Source: Pseudoalteromonas sp. GCY (GTDB lineage: Bacteria > Pseudomonadota > Gammaproteobacteria > Enterobacterales > Alteromonadaceae). From it: a stretch of DNA of 64,000 bases. The translations under genes and the position numbers were made by a program. Of this stretch, positions 25,234 through 34,587 are shown piece by piece. The stretch spans positions 124,001-188,000 of the forward strand of contig NZ_CP068022.1 in assembly GCF_016695175.1 (NCBI RefSeq). The letters run 5' to 3'. Within the stretch, counting starts at the first letter, position 1. Each line of letters begins with the position of its first letter. The notes under the pieces are model-generated. The model was not told the origin of the DNA. It searched no databases and saw only the letters and a program-made list of their open reading frames with translations.

Positions 25234-26253
25234 GTGTCTCGCTTTTCAGCCATTACAGATAACCCCCATGAAGGCCGATTTAATTCCAAAACGGGTATTC
25301 TTATTACGAATTTAGGTAGCCCAGATGCACCAACGGCTAAGGCACTTAGAGTTTATCTCGCTGAATTTCTCTCCGATCCTCGTATCGTTGAAATTCCAAG
25401 ACTAATTTGGTTAATGATTTTACATGGGATAATTTTGCGTGTTCGCCCTAAAAAATCAGCACACGCCTACCAGTCAATATGGACTGATGAAGGCTCACCG
25501 TTGATAACCATTAGTCGAGCGCAAACTGATAAAATAGAGAAGCAGTTGCGCGGTGAGGGCTTTGAAGACATCGAAGTTGAACTCGCGATGCGTTACGGCA
25601 ACCCATCGATTGAGTCAGGACTTGAGAAGTTAAGAGAAAAAGGTATCACACGAATTATTATCGTGCCGCTATATCCTCAATATTCCAGCGCGACAACAGG
25701 CTCAACCTTTGATCAGATCTCAAAGGTGCTAAGAGGTTGGCGCTGGGTACCTGAGCTACATTTTATTAATGGCTACCATAAACATCCGCTCTATATCGAA
25801 TCTTTAGCTAATTCCATTAGAGAAGATCTAGAGGCGAATGGAGAGCCAGATAAATTGGTTTTTTCATATCATGGTACACCAAAGTTATTTTTAGATAGAG
25901 GCGACCCGTATCATTGTTTTTGCCAACAAACGACTCGGTTAGTCATTGAAAAACTCAATCTTGATAAAGAAAAAGTGATGACGACCTTCCAAAGTCGTTT
26001 TGGTAAAGCAGAATGGTTGCAACCTTATACGGACAAAACACTTGAGAGTTTTCCGAGTCAAGGTATTAAAAACGTCGCTATTTTAAGCCCGGCTTTTAGT
26101 GCAGACTGCTTAGAAACGCTCGAAGAGTTAGAAGTTGAAAACCGTGAGGTATTTGAGTCTGCTGGCGGCGAAAAGTATCGCTATATTCATGCACTAAACG
26201 ACCATGATGATCACATTAAAGCGATAACAGCGCTGATAAAACCACTGTTGTAA
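25234..26253 (+). CDS. hemH: Ferrochelatase
   Basis: A 339-residue ferrochelatase that inserts Fe2+ into protoporphyrin IX, the last step of heme synthesis. The family's marks are visible: GILITNLGSPDAPT near the start, the VPLYPQYSSATTGS loop, the catalytic His in FSYHGTPKLF, and EVENREVF with the acidic metal-path residues near the C-terminus. Length is typical. The start is a GTG at 25234 with AAGGAGCG six bases upstream. It stands alone. The AAAATGATAATC sequence before it is faintly Fur-box-like, but too imperfect to call. Heme supply would serve the cytochrome bd oxidase encoded further on. Confidence 0.96.
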   Translation: MSRFSAITDNPHEGRFNSKTGILITNLGSPDAPTAKALRVYLAEFLSDPRIVEIPRLIWLMILHGIILRVRPKKSAHAYQSIWTDEGSPLITISRAQTDKIEKQLRGEGFEDIEVELAMRYGNPSIESGLEKLREKGITRIIIVPLYPQYSSATTGSTFDQISKVLRGWRWVPELHFINGYHKHPLYIESLANSIREDLEANGEPDKLVFSYHGTPKLFLDRGDPYHCFCQQTTRLVIEKLNLDKEKVMTTFQSRFGKAEWLQPYTDKTLESFPSQGIKNVAILSPAFSADCLETLEELEVENREVFESAGGEKYRYIHALNDHDDHIKAITALIKPLL

Positions 26254-26283
26254 TAAAGACGCAGAAACAATCTGCTATTTTTT

Positions 26284-26317
26284 AGGTGTGATAACAAAAT
26301 ATCACACCTTTATTTTT
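26284..26317. terminator. Bidirectional terminator between hemH and the GGDEF-EAL gene
   Basis: AGGTGTGATA and TATCACACCT form a perfect 10-bp stem, with T-runs on either side (TTTTTT before, TTATTTTT after), serving both convergent genes. Confidence 0.85.
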
Positions 26318-28856
26318 CTAACGCACTTTGTGTTTGTTCAGCAAAAGCGTCTGTTGTGAGTAACTCAAGGCAGGCATCTATTGGTTTTGCGGGGCTGTAA
26401 AAGAATCCTTGAATGTGATGACAACCGAGCTCTCGTAACTTTTCGAGTTGAGTAAATTGCTCTACCCCTTCGGCTATTACACCAATTCCCAACTTATCAC
26501 TGAGCTTAATAAGGCAGTCTATCATTACTTGTTTGTTGTAATCAGACATTAAGCTGTCGACAAAGCTCTTGTCTATTTTTAGGTAATCCACTTGATTTTC
26601 TATCAAGTTACTTAATGATGAATAGCCAGTACAAAAATCGTCAAGCGAAACCTTTATCCCATGCTCTCTTAGTTGATTAAGCGTTTTCCAAGTGTAGCGA
26701 TTTGTAGCAAGCGATTCGGTAACTTCAATGGTAATTGCTTCATACGGGATCTTGGCTTTTTCGATGGCACAGGTAATTAACTTCACCTGATTAATACTGG
26801 CTTTAAACTCACTAACAGACCGATTAATAGAGATCCCAACCTCCGAGAATCCTGCATGATGAATTTTTGCTAAGTCTTGGCAACTACGCTCAAGTACAAA
26901 CTGTCCAACTAAATGAATAAGACCAAATTCTTCAGCGATAGGAATGAAAGTACCTGGTGATACCATTCCGTATTCATCATCAAACCAACGTACTAGGGCT
27001 TCAAACTTTGTGATGTGGTTGGTATCAGCATTAACGATCGGTTGATAATAAACGGTAAGCGCTCCTTCTTTCAGTGCTTGTTTTAACTTGTCTTTAAGCT
27101 TTATTTTATTTAAATAGGCATTTTGAATTGCGGCATTGTGTAAGGCTACCTGTCCGCGCTCGGTCTTTTTCACGCTGTTAAGTGCATGCGCAGCGTTTCT
27201 GAGTAAATTTGCTGCGGTGATCCGAGAGCCAGCTTCAAGCTGTGCAATACCTGTAGAGCAAGTAATTTCTATGGTAATTTCATTAAATACATAGGGCTGA
27301 GAGAGTTTCTGTGATAGCTTTTGAGCAATTTTAAGCGCGCTTTCCACATCGCTGCGCGTAAGTAATAACGCAAACTCGTCACCACCGTATCTTGCGATAA
27401 TATCATTTTGGCGAACCGCGTTTTTCAATCGTTTAGCTACAGAAATAAGTACCTTATCGCCAATCTCTGGACCAAAGACATCGTTGACTTCCTTAAACCT
27501 ATCCAAGCCAATAAAAAGCAGTGAGCAACTGGTATTGTTACTTCTAGAGCCCGATATTTGTTCTTCCAATCGCTGCATAAAACTACGGCGATTTAATAAC
27601 GCTGTTAATGGTTCATGGTTGGCGTAAAAGGTAAGTTGAGACTCGTTACGCTTCCACTCCGTAATATCTCTAAAAATGCCAACGTAATTAGCGACTTTAC
27701 CTTGTTCGTCTTTGACTACACTTAGCGTTAATTCCTCGGGGTAGATTTGACCATTTTTACGACGATTATGGATCTCCCCTTTCCAGTGACCAACTGTGCT
27801 CAACGACGCCCACATGGCTTCATAAAATGATTTATCTTGCTTACCAGATGATAGCACCGCTGGATCTTGGCCTAATAATTCATAGCCGGTATAACCCGTT
27901 AGTCGCTCAAAAGCCCGATTCACCATAATGATTTTATTTTCTTTGTTGGTGATCATAATGGCTTCTGTAGCATGCTCGAACACAACATTAGTGAGTTCGA
28001 GCTGTTTATTTAGCGATGAAATATAGCTAATATCTTGAATAGTCGCAGTGAACACAAGCTCATCGCTATGCTGTTCATCACATTCTACTTGACCAATAAT
28101 TCTTAATAACCCGTAGTGTTCGGTGCGAGAGGCCAACGAAACTTGTAAATCAACATGCCGAGTTCCACCTAGTCTGACTTTCTCTAAAGCTATCCGCAGT
28201 CGTTCACTATCTTCTATCGCGAGTTTATCGAGTAATAATGATAGAGATAGAGAATCAGTTTTTGTCTTAAGTAGATGATTAAGGTGAGAGGAGAAGTAGT
28301 GCTTGTTCTGTTTAAGTTGCCACGTCCAAGTGCACAAGTCCGCTATTTGCTCGCCTTTTGCAAGTTGTTTGAGCAAAATTCCTTGTTTGGTCAATTCTAA
28401 ATTATGGCTAAGCTCCGTTGAGATCAGATGTCCTAATTCTTGAAACCATAGCTTTTCTTCTAGGCTGACTTGTTTTTCTTTATTAAACAAGCAGACCATT
28501 ATTCCAATGGGTGTATGATCTAATGCTCGCAAGGTTAAACCAAGATAACCCTCTATGCTTAAAACGCGAAGGATCTCATCCTCTTCATAAAGTTGCTGTA
28601 AACCACTTGTGACGCAACATACATCATTGCTTGCTTTAGCATCAAAACAAGGTGTCCCTTCAAGGTCATAAATAATATTATCGACTTCTTTACCATCCGC
28701 GAGGTACATCACGGTCTTTACGCGCTTATCGTTATCGATAAACTTACCCACAAAACAATGATCCGCATCAAATCGTTCATACAACTGTTTCAATGCAAAT
28801 TGATATCGCTGATTAGTGGATGTTAAATTGTAAAAATGGCTAAACGTTAAATTCAT
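26310..28856 (-). CDS. GAF-PAS-GGDEF-EAL c-di-GMP turnover protein
   Basis: An 848-residue cytoplasmic protein without membrane segments. A GAF-like sensor occupies about residues 10-150, a PAS domain with PAC motif about 280-400 (AIMITNKENKIIMVNRAFER), GGDEF about 405-570, and EAL 580-840. The cyclase site RYGGDEFALL is intact, with an RxxD inhibitory site (RQND) in front. The phosphodiesterase residues are also present: FEALVRW, EVTES, DDFCTGYSSL (Cys in place of the usual Gly), KIDKSFV, AEGVEQ. It could therefore make or degrade c-di-GMP, depending on its sensors. Single gene. Confidence 0.9.
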   Translation of the reverse strand: MNLTFSHFYNLTSTNQRYQFALKQLYERFDADHCFVGKFIDNDKRVKTVMYLADGKEVDNIIYDLEGTPCFDAKASNDVCCVTSGLQQLYEEDEILRVLSIEGYLGLTLRALDHTPIGIMVCLFNKEKQVSLEEKLWFQELGHLISTELSHNLELTKQGILLKQLAKGEQIADLCTWTWQLKQNKHYFSSHLNHLLKTKTDSLSLSLLLDKLAIEDSERLRIALEKVRLGGTRHVDLQVSLASRTEHYGLLRIIGQVECDEQHSDELVFTATIQDISYISSLNKQLELTNVVFEHATEAIMITNKENKIIMVNRAFERLTGYTGYELLGQDPAVLSSGKQDKSFYEAMWASLSTVGHWKGEIHNRRKNGQIYPEELTLSVVKDEQGKVANYVGIFRDITEWKRNESQLTFYANHEPLTALLNRRSFMQRLEEQISGSRSNNTSCSLLFIGLDRFKEVNDVFGPEIGDKVLISVAKRLKNAVRQNDIIARYGGDEFALLLTRSDVESALKIAQKLSQKLSQPYVFNEITIEITCSTGIAQLEAGSRITAANLLRNAAHALNSVKKTERGQVALHNAAIQNAYLNKIKLKDKLKQALKEGALTVYYQPIVNADTNHITKFEALVRWFDDEYGMVSPGTFIPIAEEFGLIHLVGQFVLERSCQDLAKIHHAGFSEVGISINRSVSEFKASINQVKLITCAIEKAKIPYEAITIEVTESLATNRYTWKTLNQLREHGIKVSLDDFCTGYSSLSNLIENQVDYLKIDKSFVDSLMSDYNKQVMIDCLIKLSDKLGIGVIAEGVEQFTQLEKLRELGCHHIQGFFYSPAKPIDACLELLTTDAFAEQTQSALEK

Positions 28857-29030
28857 AGAAGTCTGTATGGCTCATTCCCGACCAAGATTTTTGTTTAATG
28901 AATAATAATAGCTTATTAAACTACATAGAATATAAATACAGATCAACAAATTTGCTTTGTGATGAGAAATTGAGTCTAGTAAAGGCAAGATAGCGCCGAT
29001 TGGCGCTATCTAAGAAGAAAATTTGTTTAT

Positions 29031-30434
29031 CTACAGTTGCGGTTGTACGTCCAAACCATAACCGAACATCACAGCGAGTACCAGTACAGTTGCCGCAGCG
29101 ACCATAAGTTTAGCCATCAACGGCATACAGAATCTAAACCAATGTGTATAAGGGACGCCAGCCATGCCGAGTATCCCCATTAATACCGCATTTGTTGGCA
29201 CTATCATATTTGAGAAACCGTCACCAAACTGATACGCAAGTACCGCAACCTGTCTTGGTACACCAACTAAGTCGCCCACAGGCACCATCAATGGCATAGT
29301 CACATATGCCTGACCTGAGCCTGACGGAATAAACATGTTTAAAAGCGTTTGGATAAGTAACATGCCAACGGCCGAAACTTCTGCAGCAACATAAGAAAGA
29401 GGAGTTGAAAGTCCATGTACAATCGTGTGAAGGATTTGACCATCTTCAAGAATAAGGGCAATACCACGAGCTACGCCAATAAGCACCGCAGTAGTAACCA
29501 AGTCTGAAACCCCTTCGATAAAACGGTTTGCAGCTTCGTCTGCTGACAATTTACCAAGAATTGAAATCACGACACCCCATGCGATAAATAAACCACCTAG
29601 CTCGTATAAATACCAACCCTGAGTGGCAATTCCCCAAACTGCGCAGACAAGCGTCACAATAAAGGTAAGCAAAATAGTTCTATGACGACCGTTAAGCTGC
29701 GGATAGCTTGGCGCAGCCTGACCTGCCAGTGGGCAAGGCACATCTTTCATCAGAGAGTGTTCTGGACTTTGTTGTACCTTTTTTGTATAGCTCCATACAT
29801 GATGAAAGCCAATCAGTACAAACGGAACAAAAATAGCAAATCTTAACCATATACCGGAATAGACTGGTACTTCAGCAATTTGCTGGGCAATTAATACCGT
29901 AAATGGGTTGAATGCTGACACACCGTATCCAATACCGTAGCCTGCGATGATCATGCCAACGGCAGTCATGGCATCCAGCTTCATTGCTTTACAGAGCGCA
30001 ACTAAAATCAGCACAAACGGAATGTATTCACCTGCAGTACCTATCGCACTTGACGCGATTGCAAAACAGAACACCACCATAAAAATCAGCTTTTGTGGTT
30101 TATCGCCATTTTTCTCAAGTAAGCGACCGATCAACGCATCAACAGTGCCTGTTGCACGTGCAATTGCAAGTACACCACCCACTATCATCACAAAGAAGAT
30201 AACGTCTTGCGCAGCAGCAAAAGCACGAGGAATAGCTTTTAACAGATCCCAAGGAGTAAGTTGAACAGATTCTTCTGCAATATGGTAGGTGCCAGCAAGT
30301 ACAACTTGTCTGCCAGTGTCAGTGGTTGCAGTATCAAAAAAGCCTTGTGGAATAATCCAGGTCGACAGCAATGCAATTAGCATCATACCTAGTAATAGGA
30401 CTAGTGTATGAGGAACTTTCAATGTTTTTGCCAT
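29031..30434 (-). CDS. YfcC-family membrane transporter
   Basis: A 467-residue inner-membrane protein with about 11-12 hydrophobic segments. The family (YfcC, C4-dicarboxylate anaerobic carrier superfamily, related to arginine/ornithine antiporters) is recognised from IIPQGFFD in the first loop, GGVLAIARATGTVDALI, SSAIGTAGEYIPFV and MFIPSGSGQAYVTMPLM. The substrate is likely an amino acid or a dicarboxylate; sequence alone does not say which. ATG at 30434 with a GGAAAGTAC-like context on the minus strand. It lies between two c-di-GMP genes of the same direction but about 95 bp from the nearest, so it may be its own unit. Confidence 0.85.
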   Translation of the reverse strand: MAKTLKVPHTLVLLLGMMLIALLSTWIIPQGFFDTATTDTGRQVVLAGTYHIAEESVQLTPWDLLKAIPRAFAAAQDVIFFVMIVGGVLAIARATGTVDALIGRLLEKNGDKPQKLIFMVVFCFAIASSAIGTAGEYIPFVLILVALCKAMKLDAMTAVGMIIAGYGIGYGVSAFNPFTVLIAQQIAEVPVYSGIWLRFAIFVPFVLIGFHHVWSYTKKVQQSPEHSLMKDVPCPLAGQAAPSYPQLNGRHRTILLTFIVTLVCAVWGIATQGWYLYELGGLFIAWGVVISILGKLSADEAANRFIEGVSDLVTTAVLIGVARGIALILEDGQILHTIVHGLSTPLSYVAAEVSAVGMLLIQTLLNMFIPSGSGQAYVTMPLMVPVGDLVGVPRQVAVLAYQFGDGFSNMIVPTNAVLMGILGMAGVPYTHWFRFCMPLMAKLMVAAATVLVLAVMFGYGLDVQPQL

Positions 30435-30528
30435 GGAAAGTACAGCTCCAAATTAGATAACGGTAAAAATTGCAACGCATCTTACCGATATTCGGAGCAG
30501 ATTTCACTTTTTAATCTCGAATTTCCAA

Positions 30529-32118
30529 TTATGCTACATTATGATTAGCTAAAACGGCATGCTCTACGCGGTTTCTACCGTTAGCCTTCGCTTGATATAG
30601 ACTACGGTCCGCTAGTTTGAGTGCGTGATGCAAATCCTCAGAGCACAGCGGCCAATGAGAGATCCCTAGAGAAATCGTGATATGCCCCGCTTCGCCAAAC
30701 TCAGTTTCAGCAATACATGCGCGTAGACGCTCTGCGATTCTATCTGCTTTGTCTATATCTACATGCGGTAGAAACATTAAGAACTCTTCACCACCACTAC
30801 GGCATAAGTGATCCTGTTCACGTGCATTGGTGCGCATCAGCTCGGCAAGTTTTCTTATTACCACATCACCAACATCGTGACCGTAAGTATCGTTGACTTG
30901 TTTGAAGTGGTCGATATCGAGCGCAATAATGCTAAATGGAGTTTGTTGCTCATAGGCAGTCTCTAGCCACTTTTCCATTCCTCGTCTATTGAATAAATGA
31001 GTCAGCTGATCTTGCTTTCTCTCATCGTCAAAGCGTTGGATCTGTGCTCCTAAGTTCTTAACACTGCTGTGCATTGCCTGATAAAGCCATGCGGCTTCAT
31101 AATACCATGTGGATACATGCGGAAAATCGATATTTCTGCCATCTTGCACTTGCTCTGATAACTTAGCTAATCGCCATAATGGCTTAGCAATTAAGGTTCC
31201 GAATCCAAGCACACAAATCAGCAAGAATACGGTAAACGGAATGGTCGTTTTTAAGACGTGCTGCATCGTGTTCGATAATTGTGACATCGTGACCTCTAAT
31301 GGCCGTTGTGCCACGACCCCCCAACCGCTAGTTGGCACGGAAGCATACCCAGCTAGCATTTCTATACCCTGGGTATTGACTATTTGAGCAGAACCAGAGG
31401 TTTTGCTGAGTAATGATTCAATGACCTCATTTTTGGTGACGTCTTGTCCAATACGATGATCATCATGATGATAAATGAGTTTACCATTGGGACCGGTAAC
31501 ATAAATATAAGTTTTGTCCTGGTGATGATGGTTTGATAATAATCGGCCTAAGATATTGTCACCTTTAAGATAAATCCCGGCGGCGATAAAACCTACGAAT
31601 ATTCCTTCTTGGTCAAACATTGGATGAGTTGGGCTCACCATCAAATTCCCAGCGGGCGAAACAAATGGACCTACAATAAAAGGGGCTTTTTCACGAAGTG
31701 GCAAAGTTTCTACTTCATTTTTGAGTGTAGCTCCTATCACACCAAGTGAACTTGGTTGAGCACCGATAATTTCACCTTTTGCGTTTACTAACACAATAGA
31801 GTCAAAACTATGTGTCCTTGTAAGCATTTGACTCAACTCTTTATTAACCACCTCAGGGTTATCTAGCTGCGTCGCAATGGTTTCGCTCGACGATTTTAGT
31901 TGCATTAATACTGATTGTAAGAAAAGATCGGTAACATCTGCTAATTTAGTTGCATAAGCGCGATTTGCCTCTAACGTATCTTTTACCATCACTTGTTTTT
32001 GAACTTGGTAGCTCGAAAACAATGCGTTGAGTAACGAAGTAAATACGCATAATGTGGCAAGAATGAGTATCAGCTTTTTAAGGTCTAACCAATGTTTTGC
32101 TTTATTTATTTGTACCAC
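30529..32118 (-). CDS. dCache-GGDEF membrane diguanylate cyclase
   Basis: A 529-residue membrane protein. One TM segment at about 14-34, a periplasmic double-Cache sensor up to about 290 (APFIVGPFVSPAGNLMVSPT is typical), a second TM at about 293-313, a short linker, and GGDEF at 365-520. The active site is SGGEEFLMFLP, preceded by the RxxD inhibitory site (REQD), so it should make c-di-GMP under product inhibition. The Cache domain probably binds a small molecule such as an amino acid. No EAL domain. Possibly in line with the YfcC transporter downstream, if both respond to the same compound; that is a guess. Confidence 0.9.
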   Translation of the reverse strand: MVQINKAKHWLDLKKLILILATLCVFTSLLNALFSSYQVQKQVMVKDTLEANRAYATKLADVTDLFLQSVLMQLKSSSETIATQLDNPEVVNKELSQMLTRTHSFDSIVLVNAKGEIIGAQPSSLGVIGATLKNEVETLPLREKAPFIVGPFVSPAGNLMVSPTHPMFDQEGIFVGFIAAGIYLKGDNILGRLLSNHHHQDKTYIYVTGPNGKLIYHHDDHRIGQDVTKNEVIESLLSKTSGSAQIVNTQGIEMLAGYASVPTSGWGVVAQRPLEVTMSQLSNTMQHVLKTTIPFTVFLLICVLGFGTLIAKPLWRLAKLSEQVQDGRNIDFPHVSTWYYEAAWLYQAMHSSVKNLGAQIQRFDDERKQDQLTHLFNRRGMEKWLETAYEQQTPFSIIALDIDHFKQVNDTYGHDVGDVVIRKLAELMRTNAREQDHLCRSGGEEFLMFLPHVDIDKADRIAERLRACIAETEFGEAGHITISLGISHWPLCSEDLHHALKLADRSLYQAKANGRNRVEHAVLANHNVA

Positions 32119-32346
32119 TAAAAATTCTCTTTAATGTACTTCAATAACATTTTAGCTATTCGTTCGAGTGAAACAGTTAATCTATATCAAACTCTGGTCA
32201 GACCAATAACGAATTAGAACGTTCATATTCTGTGTGCCCGTATTATAACCACATGGTCAAAAATATTTAGTTTTTTGAACGGATTATTGGTATTGTCTCA
32301 GCTATCAGGTGTAAAATAATCTGAACATAAATACAGCGAAGTTCTA

Positions 32347-32526
32347 ATGAAGAAAAAGACTACCAATCCACTAGTTGGCCACTTTACCCTTGCTTGCCTT
32401 GCGCTTGCGGCGATATGGATGTTCGTATCTGATAAAGATGCATTGCTTGTCCTTAATTCCTTGGTTCTTGTCTATATTGTATTTGCTTTAGCAAAACGGC
32501 TAATGAAGTCTTCCAATAAAAAGTAA
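32347..32526 (+). CDS. 59-aa membrane protein
   Basis: An ATG at 32347 opens 59 codons ending in TAA. The product has a basic start (MKKKTTNPLVGH), two hydrophobic segments (FTLACLALAAIWMFV and LLVLNSLVLVYIVFALA) joined by SDKDA, and a basic end. This is a hairpin membrane protein. A weak ribosome-binding site (AGCGAAG) stands before it. It is alone between the diguanylate cyclase and the phosphodiesterase-like gene. Coding-like pattern and two clear segments support it; function unknown. Confidence 0.6.
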   Translation: MKKKTTNPLVGHFTLACLALAAIWMFVSDKDALLVLNSLVLVYIVFALAKRLMKSSNKK

Positions 32527-32592
32527 CTTACTCTACTCACCTTGTTCAGAGCTAAGTTACTCATTAGCCCTGAACATCATAGATAGCCTGTT

Positions 32593-33777
32593 TTACTGCC
32601 TAACCAGCTTTAATAGGTTTTCTCCCTTACTATCAAGCTCATTAAGTGGCTTAAGCCCCATAATGTGTGTAAGTGTTGGGTAAACTTCTAAATTGCTAGC
32701 TTGCTCTATCGTTACACCCGATTTAAAGGCAGGGCCACTTGCGACAAAAAATGCGGCCATATCAGGTGTCACTTCATACCCATGCGTACCATAATAGCCT
32801 TGCTTACCTTTTTGCATAAAGACAATAGGTGCTTTTGCTTGCAGGATAATGTCACCAATACGAGAAGATTCACCGCCATTAAGTTGCTGTTTTTGCTCAC
32901 TACTCAACACTTCATAACGACCCTCCGCTTTTTCACGTAACTGCTGTATGAGTGTCTCTGCTTCAAGTTTTTTTTCGCGTAGCGCATAAAGCGACACTCT
33001 CGTTCCGCTGTTTTTTATAGTCCATTCTCTAGGTATATCTAGCTCTTCGAGGATCACAGCTTTGTCTGGCTCTATATTTGTCATACCATGATCAGACACG
33101 AGTACTAGGTTCACTTTAATTTTGTCCTTTTTCAAAGCTGCAACAAAATCTCCGATTAAGCCATCAACAAATTGCACGGCTTCTCTCGTTTTTTCATGAT
33201 CCGGCCCATATCCATGACCTATTGTATCCACTAAAGAAAAATAGCTGGCAACAAACAATGGTTTTTCGCTTTTGGGTAATTTTAGCCAATTGTGGATTTC
33301 ATTAAGACGGTTTTTGTAATCGGCTTGTTTTGAATAGTGATAAAAATAGTCGGGCGTCATACCATTGATTCTAGCGTCTGATTCAGGCCAAAAATAAGCG
33401 GCAGATTTATACCCATGCATTTTTACAAGATTCCATAAAGGAATACCACTTATCCACGAGCTATCCACTTTACCCATCCCCATCTTATAACACTCATCAC
33501 GCTTCTTATCGCAAAAGTAATTATCGACGATGCCATGATTGATTGGTTTTAAACCAGTAACGATAGATAAGTGATTTGGAAACGTCTTAGTCGGATATTG
33601 AGGCCATAGCTTGGTCGCGCGGACGCCCTGTTTTGCAAGATTTGCAATATTCTTTGCATCGTGTTTTTCGATGTAATCCCATCTGAATCCATCGATGGAG
33701 ATCAATACGGTGGTAGCGCGCTCAGCAAATGCAGTGCAACTAACGATTGATAAGGTAAAAAGGAGGATTCTTAGCAT
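32593..33777 (-). CDS. Secreted nucleotide pyrophosphatase/phosphodiesterase (alkaline phosphatase superfamily)
   Basis: A 394-residue exported enzyme with signal peptide (LLFTLSIVSCTAFA). The fold is that of ectonucleotide pyrophosphatase/phosphodiesterases. Metal site one begins with the Asp in VLISIDGFRWDY, the nucleophile is the Thr in YPTKTFPNHLSIVTG, and the other metal ligands are in DTIGHGYGPDHEK, LVLVSDHGMTNI and GTHGYEV. It should hydrolyse phosphodiester or pyrophosphate bonds of nucleotides or similar compounds in the periplasm, perhaps for phosphate or nucleoside supply. Single gene. Substrate not determinable from sequence. Confidence 0.88.
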   Translation of the reverse strand: MLRILLFTLSIVSCTAFAERATTVLISIDGFRWDYIEKHDAKNIANLAKQGVRATKLWPQYPTKTFPNHLSIVTGLKPINHGIVDNYFCDKKRDECYKMGMGKVDSSWISGIPLWNLVKMHGYKSAAYFWPESDARINGMTPDYFYHYSKQADYKNRLNEIHNWLKLPKSEKPLFVASYFSLVDTIGHGYGPDHEKTREAVQFVDGLIGDFVAALKKDKIKVNLVLVSDHGMTNIEPDKAVILEELDIPREWTIKNSGTRVSLYALREKKLEAETLIQQLREKAEGRYEVLSSEQKQQLNGGESSRIGDIILQAKAPIVFMQKGKQGYYGTHGYEVTPDMAAFFVASGPAFKSGVTIEQASNLEVYPTLTHIMGLKPLNELDSKGENLLKLVRQ

Positions 33778-33965
33778 GTATAAATTCCCGTGTCATGTGA
33801 GTAACGCTGCAAAAGTAAAAGACTGTGTAGCGTAATCCGTGTGATTGCGGCCGCATTAAATCACAATGATTTGAAATTTATATTGATTTGCGGTCAGTGG
33901 ATGGCAATTATAGATATTCGGGGAAGGTTAACTTTCACTATGTTGTAGTTGAGCTTAATTAATGC

Positions 33966-33979
33966 TTGATCTAAGTCAA
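33966..33979 (+). promoter_or_regulatory. FNR/ANR-like box before the cydAB operon
   Basis: TTGATCTAAGTCAA differs from the FNR consensus TTGAT-N4-ATCAA by one base. It lies 47 bases before the GbsR/MarR gene that heads the oxidase operon. An oxygen-responsive control would fit a bd-type oxidase. Based on consensus similarity only. Confidence 0.55.
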
Positions 33980-34026
33980 AGTGACCTTTATATTAAAGTT
34001 TCAATAATTACTGAAAGTTTAAAACA

Positions 34027-34572
34027 ATGAACTTATCACCAAAAATAGAAAATTTTGTACTTCATTGCGGCGAAATGGGAAGCCGTTGGGGTTTCAACAG
34101 AACTATAGGGCAAATGGTTGGTTTGTTGGTTATTAATGAAAAACCATTAACAGCGAACGAAATCGCCGATGCGTTAAAAATTTCACGCGGTAACGTGAGT
34201 ATGGGAATAAAAGAATTGCAATCTTGGCAATTAGTTAAAGTGCACCATATTCCTGGCGACCGTAAAGAATATTACTCTCCAAATGGCTCTATTTGGGATC
34301 TCGCTAACCGCGTATTTGAAGAGAGAAGAAAAAGGGAAATCGACCCAACACTCACTCTACTTCGAGACCAAATTCTAGATAGCGCCAATTCACCAGAAGA
34401 AGTATATGCACAGCAGCAAATGCAATCCATTCATGACCTACTTGAAACCGTCACCAAATGGTCAGCCGAACTTCAACGCCTATCACCAGAGCAATTACAA
34501 TCGTTGATGAAGCTCGGTTCTTCTGTGAGTAAAGTAATAGATTTAAAGGATAAATTATTACGTAAGTCTTAA
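34027..34572 (+). CDS. GbsR/MarR-family transcriptional regulator
   Basis: A 181-residue winged-helix regulator. The helix-turn-helix is at about 38-70 (TANEIADALKISRGNVSMGI), followed by a wing with HHIPGDRKEYY, as in GbsR-type proteins. The C-terminal helical part should mediate dimerisation. It ends only 15 bases before cydA, so it probably regulates its own operon with the oxidase genes. Effector unknown. Confidence 0.88.
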   Translation: MNLSPKIENFVLHCGEMGSRWGFNRTIGQMVGLLVINEKPLTANEIADALKISRGNVSMGIKELQSWQLVKVHHIPGDRKEYYSPNGSIWDLANRVFEERRKREIDPTLTLLRDQILDSANSPEEVYAQQQMQSIHDLLETVTKWSAELQRLSPEQLQSLMKLGSSVSKVIDLKDKLLRKS

Positions 34573-34587
34573 AGTGCGAGGTGCGTC

